From contig LLCB01000003.1 in assembly GCA_001414345.1 (NCBI GenBank), forward strand, positions 496,001 to 560,000: DNA of 64,000 nucleotides, written 5' to 3'. Below are positions 11,980 to 22,991 of the stretch, piece after piece; the first letter of the stretch is position 1, and every line of letters starts with the position of its first letter. The DNA comes from Hymenoscyphus infarciens. Lineage: Eukaryota > Ascomycota > Leotiomycetes > Helotiales > Helotiaceae. Made by a program: the position numbers and the translations under genes. The notes beneath the pieces are model-generated. The model was not told where the DNA came from. It was given only the letters and a program-made list of their open reading frames with translations, and did not search any database.

Positions 11980-12963
11980 ATGGAGCCCGATGCGGGTCAG
12001 AGCGGTACTGAGCCTCAGTCTCCCCCCGAGACAGAGGAGACTCAAAGCCAAGGAGATGAAGAGCAAGAGAGATCCGTACGCGTACCCAAGCAAAGCCAGT
12101 CTGACGGAGAAGACGACGTCGACAATGATATGACACGGCTCCATGAACCCCAACTCGACGATTCCCAACTGCCCGAGACCCTGCAAAAAGCTTTGCAAGA
12201 TACTATTCAAAACACCATGCATTCCGACACAGACGAAGCATTCTCGGATCAATTGCAAGGAGACCTGTCTCCGCCTCGTCTTGTCAATCTCGCGTCGCCA
12301 TCGGAAGAAGAGAGAAATCTCCCGCCTCCGACTCGGAAACAATCTCAACCGCAACCTCAACCTCATGCAAAGGAGAAAAAGGGGAAAGAGAGGGAGGTTG
12401 ACAGTGTTCCACACATTCAAGTACCCTCTACTCCACGATTCACACAGTCGGCTCGAGCCGCCAAGCCAAATCGACCTTCACAAAATCGACCTTCACAAAA
12501 ACCTGCATCTACTACCAATACATCCGAGACTCTCCGAAATGGGGAGGATTCAAGAAGTTCGCCTAGCATCGATGATGAGCTTCCCATTTTTGATTGGGTA
12601 GATCTCGATGACCAATTTACCAAAGAAATCGAAGGGTTTGCAAGTCAGGAAGCAGAGTTGCAAAGGCAGATTGAGCAGTACGGACAGCTCCTCAACGCCT
12701 GGGCCACGGGAGCAGCTCGGAGAGATACAAATCGGGCTGCGAAACGGCAAGTACCCTCTCCCTCATAATTTGTCCTCTACTAACAATTACTAGCTTGAAG
12801 ACACGCGAACGATTTGTAATGCTTGCGGAGGGTAGGCTGGAGAAGAAAAAGGAACATGGTATGTATACTCTCAAGCTTTTGCAACAAGTTTTACTAATTG
12901 ACATCAGTCCAGCAGGTTGTCAATGCTTTCGAGGCAGCACTCAATCTTCTCGGAAAGGCATGA
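11980..12963 (+). CDS. Unrecognised protein with C-terminal coiled coil
   Basis: Three exons, 11980-12746, 12794-12858 and 12908-12963, give 295 residues. The first two thirds are acidic and Pro/Ser/Gln-rich and look disordered. From about residue 200 the chain becomes ordered (DELPIFDWVDLDDQF) and then forms a helix-rich coiled coil through AELQRQIEQYGQLLNAWA and VNAFEAALNLLGKA at the very end. The first intron (12747-12793) must use a GCAAGT donor: the only nearby GT donor shifts the second exon into a stop. I do not recognise the family; the layout (disordered N-terminus, small coiled-coil C-terminus) would fit a structural subunit of a larger complex, but this is only an impression. Confidence 0.75.
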
Positions 12964-13397
12964 GGACCCGAAATCTCCCAAGAGCGATAAATGGTCTTCT
13001 AGCACTTTTCCTTGTAACATTACATGTAAAGTCTCGACAATGTTTCTTGTCCGTAACATCTATTGCTTCTTTTGCAGCGGGATTGTCCTATTTCAAATGA
13101 TGAATTATATGCCTTGCTACTGGCTGTAGCTGTCAAAGTCGTGATAGCTTCTAATGAAAGATACCCATTTTCCTTGAAACCTTGCCTTGTAAATAACCTT
13201 TGACTACCCAGGAGTGATGTTCGGGAATGTGAGGAAATCATTTTCTTTGAATTCCCATAAAAAACGTTCCTGGAGCCCGTGACTTCGCGTTCTGCGTGAC
13301 TGGTACGAAATGTTCGCCGTACTGGATTTCTGTGGCAGGCTGCCAGACCATTGAAATTCTTCTGAAGCACGCAACTTCCAACAACAGCTCGCCAGCT
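12964..13397. other. Intergenic
   Basis: This 434-bp spacer runs between two plus-strand genes. It holds the 3' end of the first and the promoter of the second; nothing specific is visible. Confidence 0.5.
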
Positions 13398-14124
13398 ATG
13401 GCAGCTATTGATGTTTCGCAGGTATATACAATCTAAAGCAATTATAGAGCTCGCTAACACGTTCTAGGATGATCTATCCTCGTTCCATGCTTCGCATTTT
13501 TCTGCGGTGTCCGTGAACCACTTCTCACTACATTTCCTCGGGCCAGTCGAAGAAGAATTGCCAGCGGAAGAAGAAGTTGTTGATGATGATGGTTTAGGAT
13601 ACTACCCAGACGGTGTGAAGCGGACATTGACAGATGAGCAAGTAAGTTGCGCATACTCCTGTGCTTTTGCATTTTGGTTGACTGGTAGCTCTCAGATTGC
13701 AATTTTCCGACATTCAGAAATCGAAACCCTACTGCGAGAACGCCGGCACATCATTGAGGCGAAGCAATCTAGCGATAAAAGTACACCAACTGAAGTTACT
13801 GAAGCCACTGAAGATGGCGAAATAGATGAAGGCGAAATAAAAGATACCCCATGTCCAGTGCTCATAGGACCCATTCTTCCACCTGCGAATAATACGAATA
13901 ATCAACGCACCTCGAACAAGAAGAAGAAGAGGGAGAAGAAAAGACAAGTTGCTGTCCAGAAGGGGTATTTTAAACAAAGTGTCAAACCGGACTTGAGAAA
14001 ACGAACTTGGGATAAAGTCGAGACTGGGCTGAATGATCTTCAATACGACGATATGGATACTGGAGCTAGTAATGGCCCAAGTATGGGAGCACAAAGGAGG
14101 AAGATATCCTATGATGACGATTGA
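13398..14124 (+). CDS. DUF3807-family protein
   Basis: Three exons, 13398-13421, 13468-13641 and 13696-14124, encode 208 residues; both introns are phase 0 with GTATAT/TAG and GTAAGT/CAG ends. The first exon has only eight codons (MAAIDVSQ). The N-terminal 70 residues (DLSSFHASHFSAV, LGYYPDGVKRTLTDEQIAIFRHSEIETLLRERR spanning the splice) match the conserved core I associate with the fungal DUF3807 family, function unknown. The rest has an acidic block (TEDGEIDEGEI), a strongly basic nuclear-signal-like run (NKKKKREKKR) and a C-terminus ending in SYDDD. The GEI/DGEI and KKKKR features suggest a nuclear RNA-related protein, as inference only. Confidence 0.82.
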
Positions 14125-14792
14125 GCGGGCTCTGGAAACAAAAGCTTTGCCACATGCCTACAACCTCGGAGAAAATCGAGGGTCAATTTCAAAACTACTA
14201 CTCAACGACTTTGGGGAAGCAACGAGTCGGATACTCGACCTTATTATCACACTAGTCAGAAATATCTACACAGGCAAGTCAGTTTTCTTTTCAAAAATTT
14301 ATATCCCAAGTCAAATGATGAGAACCATCGTATCGTCATCCTTAGTCTTACCTGTAGCATCTCGAGTCTCTCGTGGCCAAAACGTCGCGGGGTTCTTTGG
14401 ATGAACTTGCAGTCTTGATGAAAATCGCAATCTTCTCTCTGATCAGACCTTAACTCTACCTCATGTAAACTTTCTACAATTTAACCATACACATGCTAAC
14501 TTGCATTATCCATTAGGTATTCGGAACAGCCTCTTGAAGCTGCCACATTTTATCCGCCAGCCATACATCCACAAACTTGGCCGGAAGTGAATCTGGGGAA
14601 AACAAGGCTATTTACAATCTGGAATTGCAATGACTCCGTAGGAGCTGTTCAGCAGGAGATGTATTTTTATAACACAAGTGCATTCACGCAAGGCTGACAC
14701 CCAGCCTTACGCCGTCACCCCGCTAATAAATTGTTCCTTCGTACCTTACCTTCCATCCTCTGAATAAACCGTAACTACAAACCAAAAATAAT
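14125..14792. other. Intergenic
   Basis: This 668-bp spacer between two plus-strand genes has no coding signal. It is A/T-leaning around 14450-14530. No motif recognised. Confidence 0.5.
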
Positions 14793-16096
14793 ATGCCCAA
14801 AATGCCCGAACCACCCAGCTATGATCACCACCTGCTCGACCGTCTAAATGCCCTCAAAAAATCAAGCATCAATCTAGAACCCTCAAAGTGATCTCCCAAC
14901 ACCTCTCATCTCATCACATGCACATACTAAACAGCCTTAGACCGTCTATCCCCCAAACTTCTCGTGAATCAACACCGGAATCAGATCTCTCCGCCCGTCT
15001 GAGGAGTTTGAGAAATGGCTCATTATCGCCTTCGCCCTCGCTAGTTTCATCTCCTAGACCCCAAACTCATACAACATCGCAGCCTGATCTGAGTGGTGGG
15101 GAGGAGAGTGATCCAATAACCAACACCTCTGATCTTGATGATCAAACTTTGGAGGAATTACTGAAGGATCTTGGGACAGGGGAGGAGTGGGGGTTGGATC
15201 CTGATGATCCGAAGGATATAAAGAAGTTGCTTGATGAGGCTAGGGGGGCTTTACCCCGCGATGAAATCACGAAATCACGCACCGGGGAAGAGAAGGAGGA
15301 GGGTGGGAAGGGTGAGAAAGGGGAAGGGTATTTGACGAGGGGGTTGGATATGAGTGTTTTTACGAGTGAAGTTGATGAGGATGATGAGGGGAGGGAAAAG
15401 GCTGGCGTGGAAGGAAGGAGAGAGGGTTTAGATGGCGAGTCACGGGAAGTTCAGGACATTGTGAGGAAGTTGATGGATGAAGTCAACCTCGAAAAGGGGG
15501 ACGAGGAAGAGCACTCTCAAGGCGATGCCGTTTCTTCGACGAGGAAAGGGAAAGAAACAGCGCTCTCATTACCATCGGCCCCCTCAACCCTCCCCGAACC
15601 ATCTTCCAACCCAGACGCGCCCTCTCGCAAATCCATAGACTTCGAAACCGACATCTCCTCCCGCCTCGCCGCCCTCTCGGGCCTTGGACTAAATCTCCCC
15701 TCCACCCCCTCAAAAGATCCAGTTCACCCCGATCCCCTAGGTCTCCCCTCAGCACCAACATTCAAACCCACAGATAAACCAGTACCCGGCCTAACGAAGA
15801 ATATTTTCCTAGATGAGGAGATAGATAGTTGGTGTATTATCTGTCAGGATGATGCGACGGTTAAATGTCTGGGTTGTGATGGGGATTTGTATTGTGCTGG
15901 GTGTTGGAAGGAGGGGCATATGGGGGCTGATGTGGGTTATGAGGTATGTTAGTTTTTCCTTGATCTTTTTTGGTGGTGGTTGGGAGCAGGGAGTCTGGAT
16001 GGAACTTGTTCTTGATCCTTGATGTAATGAGAGATGGATGCTAATTTGTTGTAGGAGAGGGGGCATAAATGGACGAAGTTTAGGAAGCCGAATTAG
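14793..16096 (+). CDS. ANCHR/ZFYVE19-like B-box zinc-finger protein
   Basis: Three exons, 14793-14887, 14935-15943 and 16055-16096, give 381 residues. The ATG at 14793 begins [25 protein letters not shown], an amphipathic N-terminal helix. A second motif, DLSARLRSL, recurs as [12 protein letters not shown] near residue 255, each resembling an MIM1/coiled element. The middle is acidic and low-complexity. The C-terminus holds a B-box-type zinc-binding module: [28 protein letters not shown], then across the last intron GYEERGHKW, supplying the Cys/His pairs. This arrangement matches the B-box of ZFYVE19/ANCHR, which in animals delays abscission through ESCRT-III/VPS4; a fungal counterpart role is inference. 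The last exon has only 14 codons and is required to finish the zinc module. Confidence 0.78.
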
Positions 16097-16459
16097 TGAT
16101 GGTATTTAATCATGGTGGGCAACCTTCAAGAAATTGATTTACTGGCCAGTGACCTTGCACTGGAACAGTCTCAACACAACTTTGCAAGTTTTCTGGAATC
16201 TGTCGGTCATGAAAAGCTGATTATCCAAAGCCAACTCACACAACCATCTGAAATTGTTTGAACTTAGTTCGAATAAGTAGACTTACGTTTCGAGAAGTCA
16301 TCCAGAGAATTAAGTAAGTGTATTAGTTCATTATATATTCATGAGGTCAAGCTATTCCCCTATTCCATCAATGAAAAACCGTTCCACGCTAAAAACAAGC
16401 AATGTGATAAATATATACAAGCAAGCAACTGCGCGCACGGAGTTAGATCATTGGGTGGC
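16097..16459. other. Intergenic, convergent 3' ends
   Basis: This 363-bp spacer separates the 3' ends of convergent genes. It is A/T-leaning and without coding signal. Confidence 0.5.
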
Positions 16460-17657
16460 CTAATGTCTAGTTCGTTCCTGCCGATCCATCTCATCTCTGA
16501 AATAATTAGGTCTCTCCTCCGTAGGCGTTCCAACAAGACTTCCCAGAGATTCCGAATCGGCTCTCGCATGTCCTGCTGCTCTCCGTTGCGGGGTATCTCT
16601 GTACTGTGCTCCAGCAAAATCTTGTTCCTGTAATCTAATTGCTCCGCTCTTCTTCTTTCCTAATCCCAATCTTTGCGACCTAGACTTTCCAACACCATAT
16701 CCCTTTCGACGACCCATAACATTTCCGAGACCAATCTCTCGTTGCTTTCGGTTGAAGAAGTAACCACCAACAACGCAAATGGCGATAAATCCAAAGATTG
16801 TTGGTAGTGCAATATACAGGTCTTGTCCCTTTGGTCCCTTCGGTTTGCCTGGGTGGTAGTATTCAGCTGGTCGATGTGTGACTTGTACAGTTGGCCCTTG
16901 GAAACTCGTGGGCTCGTTGGCAATGGGGTTTAGAGGGACGATGAAGAGGGTGACGTTGTTGGAACTCGATCCCTTCAGCCATACACTATCGATTGTCCAA
17001 GCAAGGAACCCAAAAGCATTGGTAGTTGGTGGTGATTGATATGCTTGGATTCCACCTGTAATCCCATCCGGACCGGTTGCATTAACGTAGTTGGCTTGAA
17101 TGAGAACCGTCGCGTTCTTCAGCGCAAAGAAATGTGTATCCCAAGTTACTAAATGCAAGTCAATGGCACTCTCATGAACCCATATGCAATCTGCAACATA
17201 CCATAATAAGTCTCTCCAACATAAACACTCGATCCATTATCTGGCTTGCAGAAAGGCGCGTATTTTCCATCCATGTTCTCGCAGACCTGGAATGAACCCC
17301 CACCAGTCGAGGTAGCTTCAGACGAACCCGAGGTTACAGTAGGCTTCTTATCCGTTTGACTCGTTGTCGTAGCAGTCAATTCTGCAGGAGCAGCGCTTAT
17401 AGTGGCAGCTACGCCATTGATAGACGTGAGGACGGGGGTAATAGTTGCGACTGGGGAACCACTCGCATCGACCGAGACCCAAGGGGCAAGAACCAAATCT
17501 GTTGTGCCATTTGTCAGTATAAAGCTCTGTGGGGTCAACTTGAAGATCAAGGCTATAGAAAGAACTTACCAGCTCTTGGGACAGCAATGGCAGAAGCTCC
17601 ATTGCTCCAGAGCGCAAGCGCAGAAATTAAGCTGTTGGCGAAGCTAGACGTGTGCAT
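16460..17657 (-). CDS. Type I membrane protein (DUF7137-like)
   Basis: Three exons, 17657-17570, 17498-17202 and 17148-16460, encode 357 residues with two phase-1 introns of 71 and 53 bp. The first exon is a signal peptide (MHTSSFANSLISALALWSNG...). A Thr/Val-rich segment (ATITPVLTSINGVAATISAAP) precedes a globular ectodomain with FQVCENMDGKYAPFCKPDNG and VGETYYVTWDTHFF, the latter created by joining exons 2 and 3. One transmembrane helix lies at about residues 239-260, followed by a basic, Arg/Lys/Gly-rich cytoplasmic tail. The ectodomain resembles an uncharacterised fungal domain (I believe DUF7137). Function unknown; a cell-surface or wall-sensing role is only a guess. Confidence 0.8.
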
Positions 17658-18859
17658 TTCGTGTACTTGATAACAAACAATCAGTTTTAAAGGAGAGATG
17701 GGCGGTTCCAGTTAAAAGAGAGAGCGGAACCACCGGACGTGGTACAGAAACACCAAATGCGGGATCAACGAGAGTCTTGGTGTTTTCATCGGTGGAAGGA
17801 ATGGAAGGGGATTGATTTACACAGGGGCTCTCGTCCAAGATTCCCATTGGCCAGAGTTGGGACTGCCGCTTTTGTGGGGTAGCAACTCTATTACTTAGGT
17901 AAGCTTCCTCTCCTGGAACTGGAGAGTTTTAAAACAATTAATCTTAAAGCTATTTTGAAATGTTCCAAGTCATTTTGTGCCTTTCTCCTTTGCCCTGTTG
18001 GGGATTCTGAAGCTGAAGGGCCTAGGTCTGGGGTGGCTGGATTGAAATTCCCTTCTCCCTACCTAAGTACTCGAGTATGCGCTTGATGGTTGGTAGAAGG
18101 TAGCAGTAATTTAGTAAACAGTCCAACCTTGCTCGCTGGTTCATTCTGCCCCAAGATGATTCCTTCCTTCCTCCATTTGACCTCGTCCCGTCCCTCAACT
18201 CGACCACCTCAAGACTCTATACCTCTTTCCATCTCAGGTTACCTCGCTTGATTCAATTCTCCGGCGGGTGACCTCGATACCAGGCATTTAGCATTACGAG
18301 AGACGAGAAGGGAAGGGACCCATGATAGAAAGGCCCTCCAGCGGCTACTGGAACTTTCATCTTCTACTCAAGCTACAGCACTGCTTGGACGGGTGTTCAA
18401 CCTGTACCTTCTACAGCCCAAGCAAGCTTGCTTCGAAGCTAGTAAGCGGGCAAATGAATGGGAGGTATCATCTGAGGTACGTACTTGAATTTGATTGGAG
18501 TCAATGCGGTGAGTGCTCACGATAATATAGGAGAATCGTTCGTTTAGTTTTCCCATCTATCCAAAGAGTTGGGACAATTGAAGGGTTCAAGGGTAGGGAA
18601 GGAACCATGTTTCGACGTAAAATTTGGGGATGAGAAGCATTGGTGCTTGTTTTGGTGAATATCGCAGTGCTATTGTGTGGTGGTTCGCTTGTTTGTGGTT
18701 GCTATTGTTCCATCACCAGCCCTCGTCGCTGAAATTGTCGATGAACTCAAGTAAGTGCTATTTCTCCCAACCTCCATCAACGTCGCTCACATTTATATAA
18801 ACACGGGGGCCACCGCCGCGGCCACTCACCCAACCCAACGCCTACACCCACACCTACAA
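17658..18859. other. Intergenic, divergent promoters
   Basis: This 1.2-kb spacer separates head-to-head genes. The plus-strand frame of the next gene continues upstream to 18755 but only from a GTG codon; the first ATG is at 18860. No other feature is visible. Confidence 0.5.
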
Positions 18860-19828
18860 ATGTTCCCGCAATTTAGGAAGTTACCCGTGGAACTGCAGCG
18901 CCTCGTATGGGAGGAATTCCAGGAAGATGATGGCAAAGGCCGCGTCGTCGAAGTCAGATGGAGCAAGAAAAACAAACGATTCTTCGTCGACAACGCCGTA
19001 CCAGTGCTCTTTAACGTTTGTCGGGAATCACGCCTACTAGTCAAGAAATACTACGATACCATGATCCTGGCCGTCGGCGTCACAAATGTCGATACAAATA
19101 GCTTGATGGCAGCTCAACTCGGTCTTCCGCCTCCCAGACTCGGCTTCACTGCCCCTACCTGCTGCCTCTTTCGAGTTTTCTTCAGCTACGAGCGCGACAC
19201 TCTATACCTATCTACCAACCATTTCGAGGACGGCGACCGCGATCACGAGGGAGGAGTTCCATTGAAGATGCGAGAGTTCCTTTCCGCCTTGAACGCCCAA
19301 AAGAAAGCTTCGCAGAACTTGCGCGCGCTTGCCATCTCAGCCGACAAATTCGATGCCGATGTCTTTGGCAGCAGGATCTTCAACATGGCGTCGCTCGAAT
19401 ATCTCTACTTCGTCTTCGGCGACAACTGCTGCCATACTGGTCATTCCCACAAAGGTAGAGGTCAGGCACATAAACAAGCTATCACCTTCAAGCATGTCGA
19501 ACCTCCTAAAATCCCAGTCGCCAAACCTCCCCCACCTCAGCCACCTATCGTCAATATCCCAGGTCTGGGCCCTCGAAGGGTGGGCCTTCCACTATCCCAA
19601 ATCCCTGGTTATCCCCATTTCAATGCGAGGGAGGACCATATCGAAGAGTTGAGTCGGGAGCAAGAACGTGTGGTCAGGATTGAGGAGGCTTGGGCGGAGT
19701 ATGATGAGCTGTTGTATGATTATTTGGAGGACATGGTTGCGGTTCGGGTGGACGGGTTTAAGGACTTTCTTCCACGGGAGGAATGGGAGGAGTTGGAGAC
19801 TTTTGCTGTGGAGGCTGTCAGGTGTTGA
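18860..19828 (+). CDS. 2EXR-domain protein A
   Basis: A single exon of 322 residues. Starting at the ATG at 18860, the protein opens directly with the 2EXR signature (FPQFRKLPVELQRLVWEEF, then VPVLFNVCRESRLLVKKYY). The middle contains FSYERDTLYLSTNHFEDGDRDHEGG and then YFVFGDNCCHTGHSHKGRG, which recurs in the next gene as VFGDDCCSQGVSHHRR. A Pro-rich stretch (PVAKPPPPQPP) and an acidic C-terminus follow. 2EXR is a large fungal family named for two conserved E-x-R motifs; its function is unknown. The shared FGDxCC motif marks this and the gene at 21186 as close paralogues. No intron is required. Confidence 0.88.
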   Translation: MFPQFRKLPVELQRLVWEEFQEDDGKGRVVEVRWSKKNKRFFVDNAVPVLFNVCRESRLLVKKYYDTMILAVGVTNVDTNSLMAAQLGLPPPRLGFTAPTCCLFRVFFSYERDTLYLSTNHFEDGDRDHEGGVPLKMREFLSALNAQKKASQNLRALAISADKFDADVFGSRIFNMASLEYLYFVFGDNCCHTGHSHKGRGQAHKQAITFKHVEPPKIPVAKPPPPQPPIVNIPGLGPRRVGLPLSQIPGYPHFNAREDHIEELSREQERVVRIEEAWAEYDELLYDYLEDMVAVRVDGFKDFLPREEWEELETFAVEAVRC

Positions 19829-21185
19829 TGGAGATTTTAGAGGGAATGTTACAGATAATTTCAGTGAGAAGGAGAGGATGTACAATTCAAAAGAGGAAGG
19901 ATTGCCTGGACAGGGTTCTCTTTGGAGTTGGTGGTATCATAAATTCAATGCAAATGTCTACAAGTTCGCAATTTTCGCTCCATTAGCTCCTTCCTGTTTT
20001 GAGGTGAAATAAAATCCAAATAACCCAGATGGTTTAGGGTAATCGAAGTTCATTGTCCCAAGTGTTTAAGATAATGGACTTGAATCAGCCTAGAAAGCTG
20101 GGACAATAAGCCGGATAGGCAGGTACGACTTGATGTGTGTTACAAGTTCATTGGGGAAGAAATCTAGCCATAAAAGACTATTCAACATAATACCTCTATG
20201 TTCACATCTATCAGTAAGTCGTTGGCCTGCAAACTCCTGTCTCCAAATAAAACCATTTCACACCATTCTGGATAAGCGAGGAATATTACCCATTTAGATT
20301 ATTTCTTCACCTTAGAAAAATTTTCAGCCTTCGTGAAAGCACGCTACCTAAATAGGGTTGTCGGCAGATTTTGGGCGACAAAACGAAAGGGGAAAGGAGT
20401 GTTCCAATTCTCTAGATCTGGATCATACAGTCAGAGGCTTGGTGCAAACTACTTTCGCAAGTTCCAAAGTGGTACTCGCTTATTACAAGTTTGTAGGTCA
20501 CACTTCAAAACCACGAACTCAGAGTAGGTAAATGAGTAAGTTTTGAGGTTTTCCATCTCATTGTAGTCTGTAAGTGCAGTGCCCAGAGTGCTATTAAGCT
20601 AACCAAAAGGCACTTGCGCTTTTTGAACTGTCTCTTTCACTCTTTGGGGGATAGGATCTGGTGTAGTGAAGCACTGTTTACTTTATACCTTGTATCTAAA
20701 AGAAGTGCAATTATCTTTAACTGGATTGTGTTTCTTGCAGATGGAAAGAGAAAAGAGACAAAGCCATACACTGGATATCCAAGGGATGCTGGCAAGTCCA
20801 GCCTTAGCCGACTTAAACCCTTTTGGGTTAGTCACTGGCGCTAACGCTAGCACAAGGCCACCCAACACGTCCGACCCACCTTGAATATTTTATTCTTGTC
20901 TTCCAGCTTCAACTTCAAAGAGGAAGTCAACCAACAACCCACATCGTGAACACCTCTGAATCAACGAACCGCCGGTTGGCAGAGTGAGCAGTCACTTGTA
21001 AGTTCATCCTTTTGCTTCTTATCAACTGTACAAGCACAGCTCGCTTGATATGAAGCTGTTGTCTCTCTTCCCTTCGGTCGCAATCCGCTTGCACAGATGT
21101 CAATTGCTAACTTTGCTTTGGATAGCGCTAACCCCGACCGATCTTATTGTCAACCCCAGATCGGCCAGCCCTTCAACCCAAAACC
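19829..21185. other. Intergenic between two 2EXR genes
   Basis: No convincing gene in 1.36 kb. Frames at 20333-20527 and 20614-20884 do not begin with a good context and have no recognisable content. Confidence 0.5.
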
Positions 21186-22337
21186 ATGGATCCGCAAACC
21201 AATAACGATGAGATCGCACTTCAAGATCCCCCAGGCCCTGCCAATCTGTTGTCTGCCAGCCCTTCTACTGCAATGGTCGCCTCACCCACAACAGTGGTCG
21301 CCTCCTCCACTGCAATGATCACGTCATCCACTGCGATAGTCGTCCATTCAAGTTCCGAGACAAGTCTCACGCAATTCACCCTATTCCCTCGTCTTCCACT
21401 TGAGGCAAGTCAAGTCATTCTTTGCCAAAGAAGTATACTGATTCATAGCTCTTACGAATAGCTCAGAAATATGATTTGGGAGTCCGCAATGAAGGAGATT
21501 CGCCGTGTCGTCGAGATCATGATTTACAGTGTCAAAGCTTACCCTCGACATTATTGGACTGATGCTGCTTTGCCGGTACTCTTATCTGTGTAAGTCATTG
21601 CCTTTCATTGGGGGTTCTTTTTACGTTTGTACGAATTGAGCAGAGGATCTAACCAAAATGTTTGCTTCAGATCCCAAGAATCACGAAAAGTCGCCCTCGA
21701 AATTATGGAAAACACTTATACAGTGGACGTCTGGTGTAACAAGTATTACGATAATTTCTGCGGTGATCCAAGAGATACTGGTGATCGAGTTGAGCACTAT
21801 GAATATGATAGTGATATGGAAAACCCCGAAGACCGTTTTGCAGAAACCTTCGCCTGCCCACAACCCAAGGAAAACAAACTCGACGAAGAGAATTGCCCAA
21901 TCTTTGAGCACTCTATCAACTACACCTCCGACATTGTCTACTTTAACTTTGGTCATAATTCCGTTAGGAACTGGGTCTCCTGGTCTCGTGCTTACGATGA
22001 GGCAGCACGAAGAGTTGCAGTCAGCTTCGATTACATGCACAAGGATGTAGATGGAATCAGAGAAGAGGAGGATTGTCCATTGTGGGAGATCTTATTATGC
22101 AGGAAGCTAAGAGAGATTATTCTTGTTTTTGGTGACGATTGCTGCAGCCAAGGCGTGTCCCACCATAGGCGAATCAAGGAATTTTCAACCGAGGGTGTTG
22201 CTGTTCCAGAAGAATTCAAGGACCGGTTGGCAAGATTTGAGAGGAAGTCTCGAAAGTTTTGGCTCAAGGAGGTCTGCACTGGCATGAAGAAGAGGGAATT
22301 CCCAAAGATTACCATCGCCAGAGCAATCCGTGAATAG
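21186..22337 (+). CDS. 2EXR-domain protein B
   Basis: Three exons, 21186-21404, 21462-21589 and 21671-22337, give 337 residues. The ATG at 21186 (MDPQTNNDEI) precedes a low-complexity stretch of TAMVAS/TTVVAS/TAMITS repeats (about residues 25-50). The 2EXR domain follows, split by intron 1: FTLFPRLPLE | LRNMIWESAMKE, then PVLLSVSQESRKVALE across intron 2. Intron 1 (21405-21461) uses a GCAAGT donor; no GT donor restores the frame to the conserved LRNMIWE. The C-terminal part has DIVYFNFGHNS and LVFGDDCCSQGVSHHRR, shared with the 2EXR gene upstream. It lies directly beside an AT-rich repeat block starting about 140 bp downstream. Confidence 0.85.
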
Positions 22338-22474
22338 GTGTTGGGGGGACATGAAGCCTAAGGAAATGGGAGAAGTAGACCACAGTCAATGAAATGCACT
22401 TCTACCTGAAATGAAGATCTCAAAAATGATGTTTTTTGCTTGTGATTATGAGGTGCCACATTAGATTTGACATA

Positions 22475-22991
22475 CAGTGAGTTGCGAGTTAAGCTTGAAT
22501 TTGCCCACTCTTTTTGTAATCTAAGCTTTTTTTTTTTTTTTAAAGCTTTCTCCCTCTTTTCTTTAGAAGATAGAAAATAAAAGTACTTTAAAAGAGACGA
22601 GGCCTAGCTAGAAAGAAGCGCTATATCTAATTATCTCTCTTCTATATTACTTATTAATTTAAAGTAAGTATAATAAAAGTAAACTAAAAAATAGATAATT
22701 CTTAAAAAAACCCCTTTCTTAGAAAATTTCCACTACCTCTATAAGCTCTTATTACTACCTCGATAAGGCCTTCTAAAAAGTAGAATATAAATATAAACTT
22801 CTATTTTATATATAAAAAGTTTATAGAGTAATAGAGGATATATAGAGCTCTTGTTTCCTATTATCTAGAGTATACTAACATATGTTGTTATTAAGTAAAG
22901 AGCAAAATAAGATAGCAGAGAGGGAGCTTTTTTCAAAAACGCTTAGATTACAAAAAAACCTTAAAATTCAAGCTTAATTCGTAACTAACTG
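22475..22991. mobile_element. 517-bp MITE, TA-flanked, mariner/Fot1-like ends
   Basis: The left end begins CAGT at 22475 directly after TA (22473-22474); the right end finishes ACTG at 22991 followed by TA (22992-22993). The terminal inverted repeats extend about 50 bp: GAGTTGCGAGTTAAGC at the left pairs with the complement of GCTTAATTCGTAACTAAC at the right, and a second matching block (TTTTTGTAATCTAAGC) lies farther in. Mismatches between the ends are mostly C/T or G/A transitions. The interior is A/T-rich with no frame. TA duplication plus CAGT ends is typical of Tc1/mariner-pogo (Fot1-like) elements; it has no transposase, so it is a non-autonomous, mutated copy. Confidence 0.85.

Noticed and set aside
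18755..18859. N-terminal extension of 2EXR protein A
   Set aside because: Begins with GTG; the first ATG (18860) starts the conserved domain directly.
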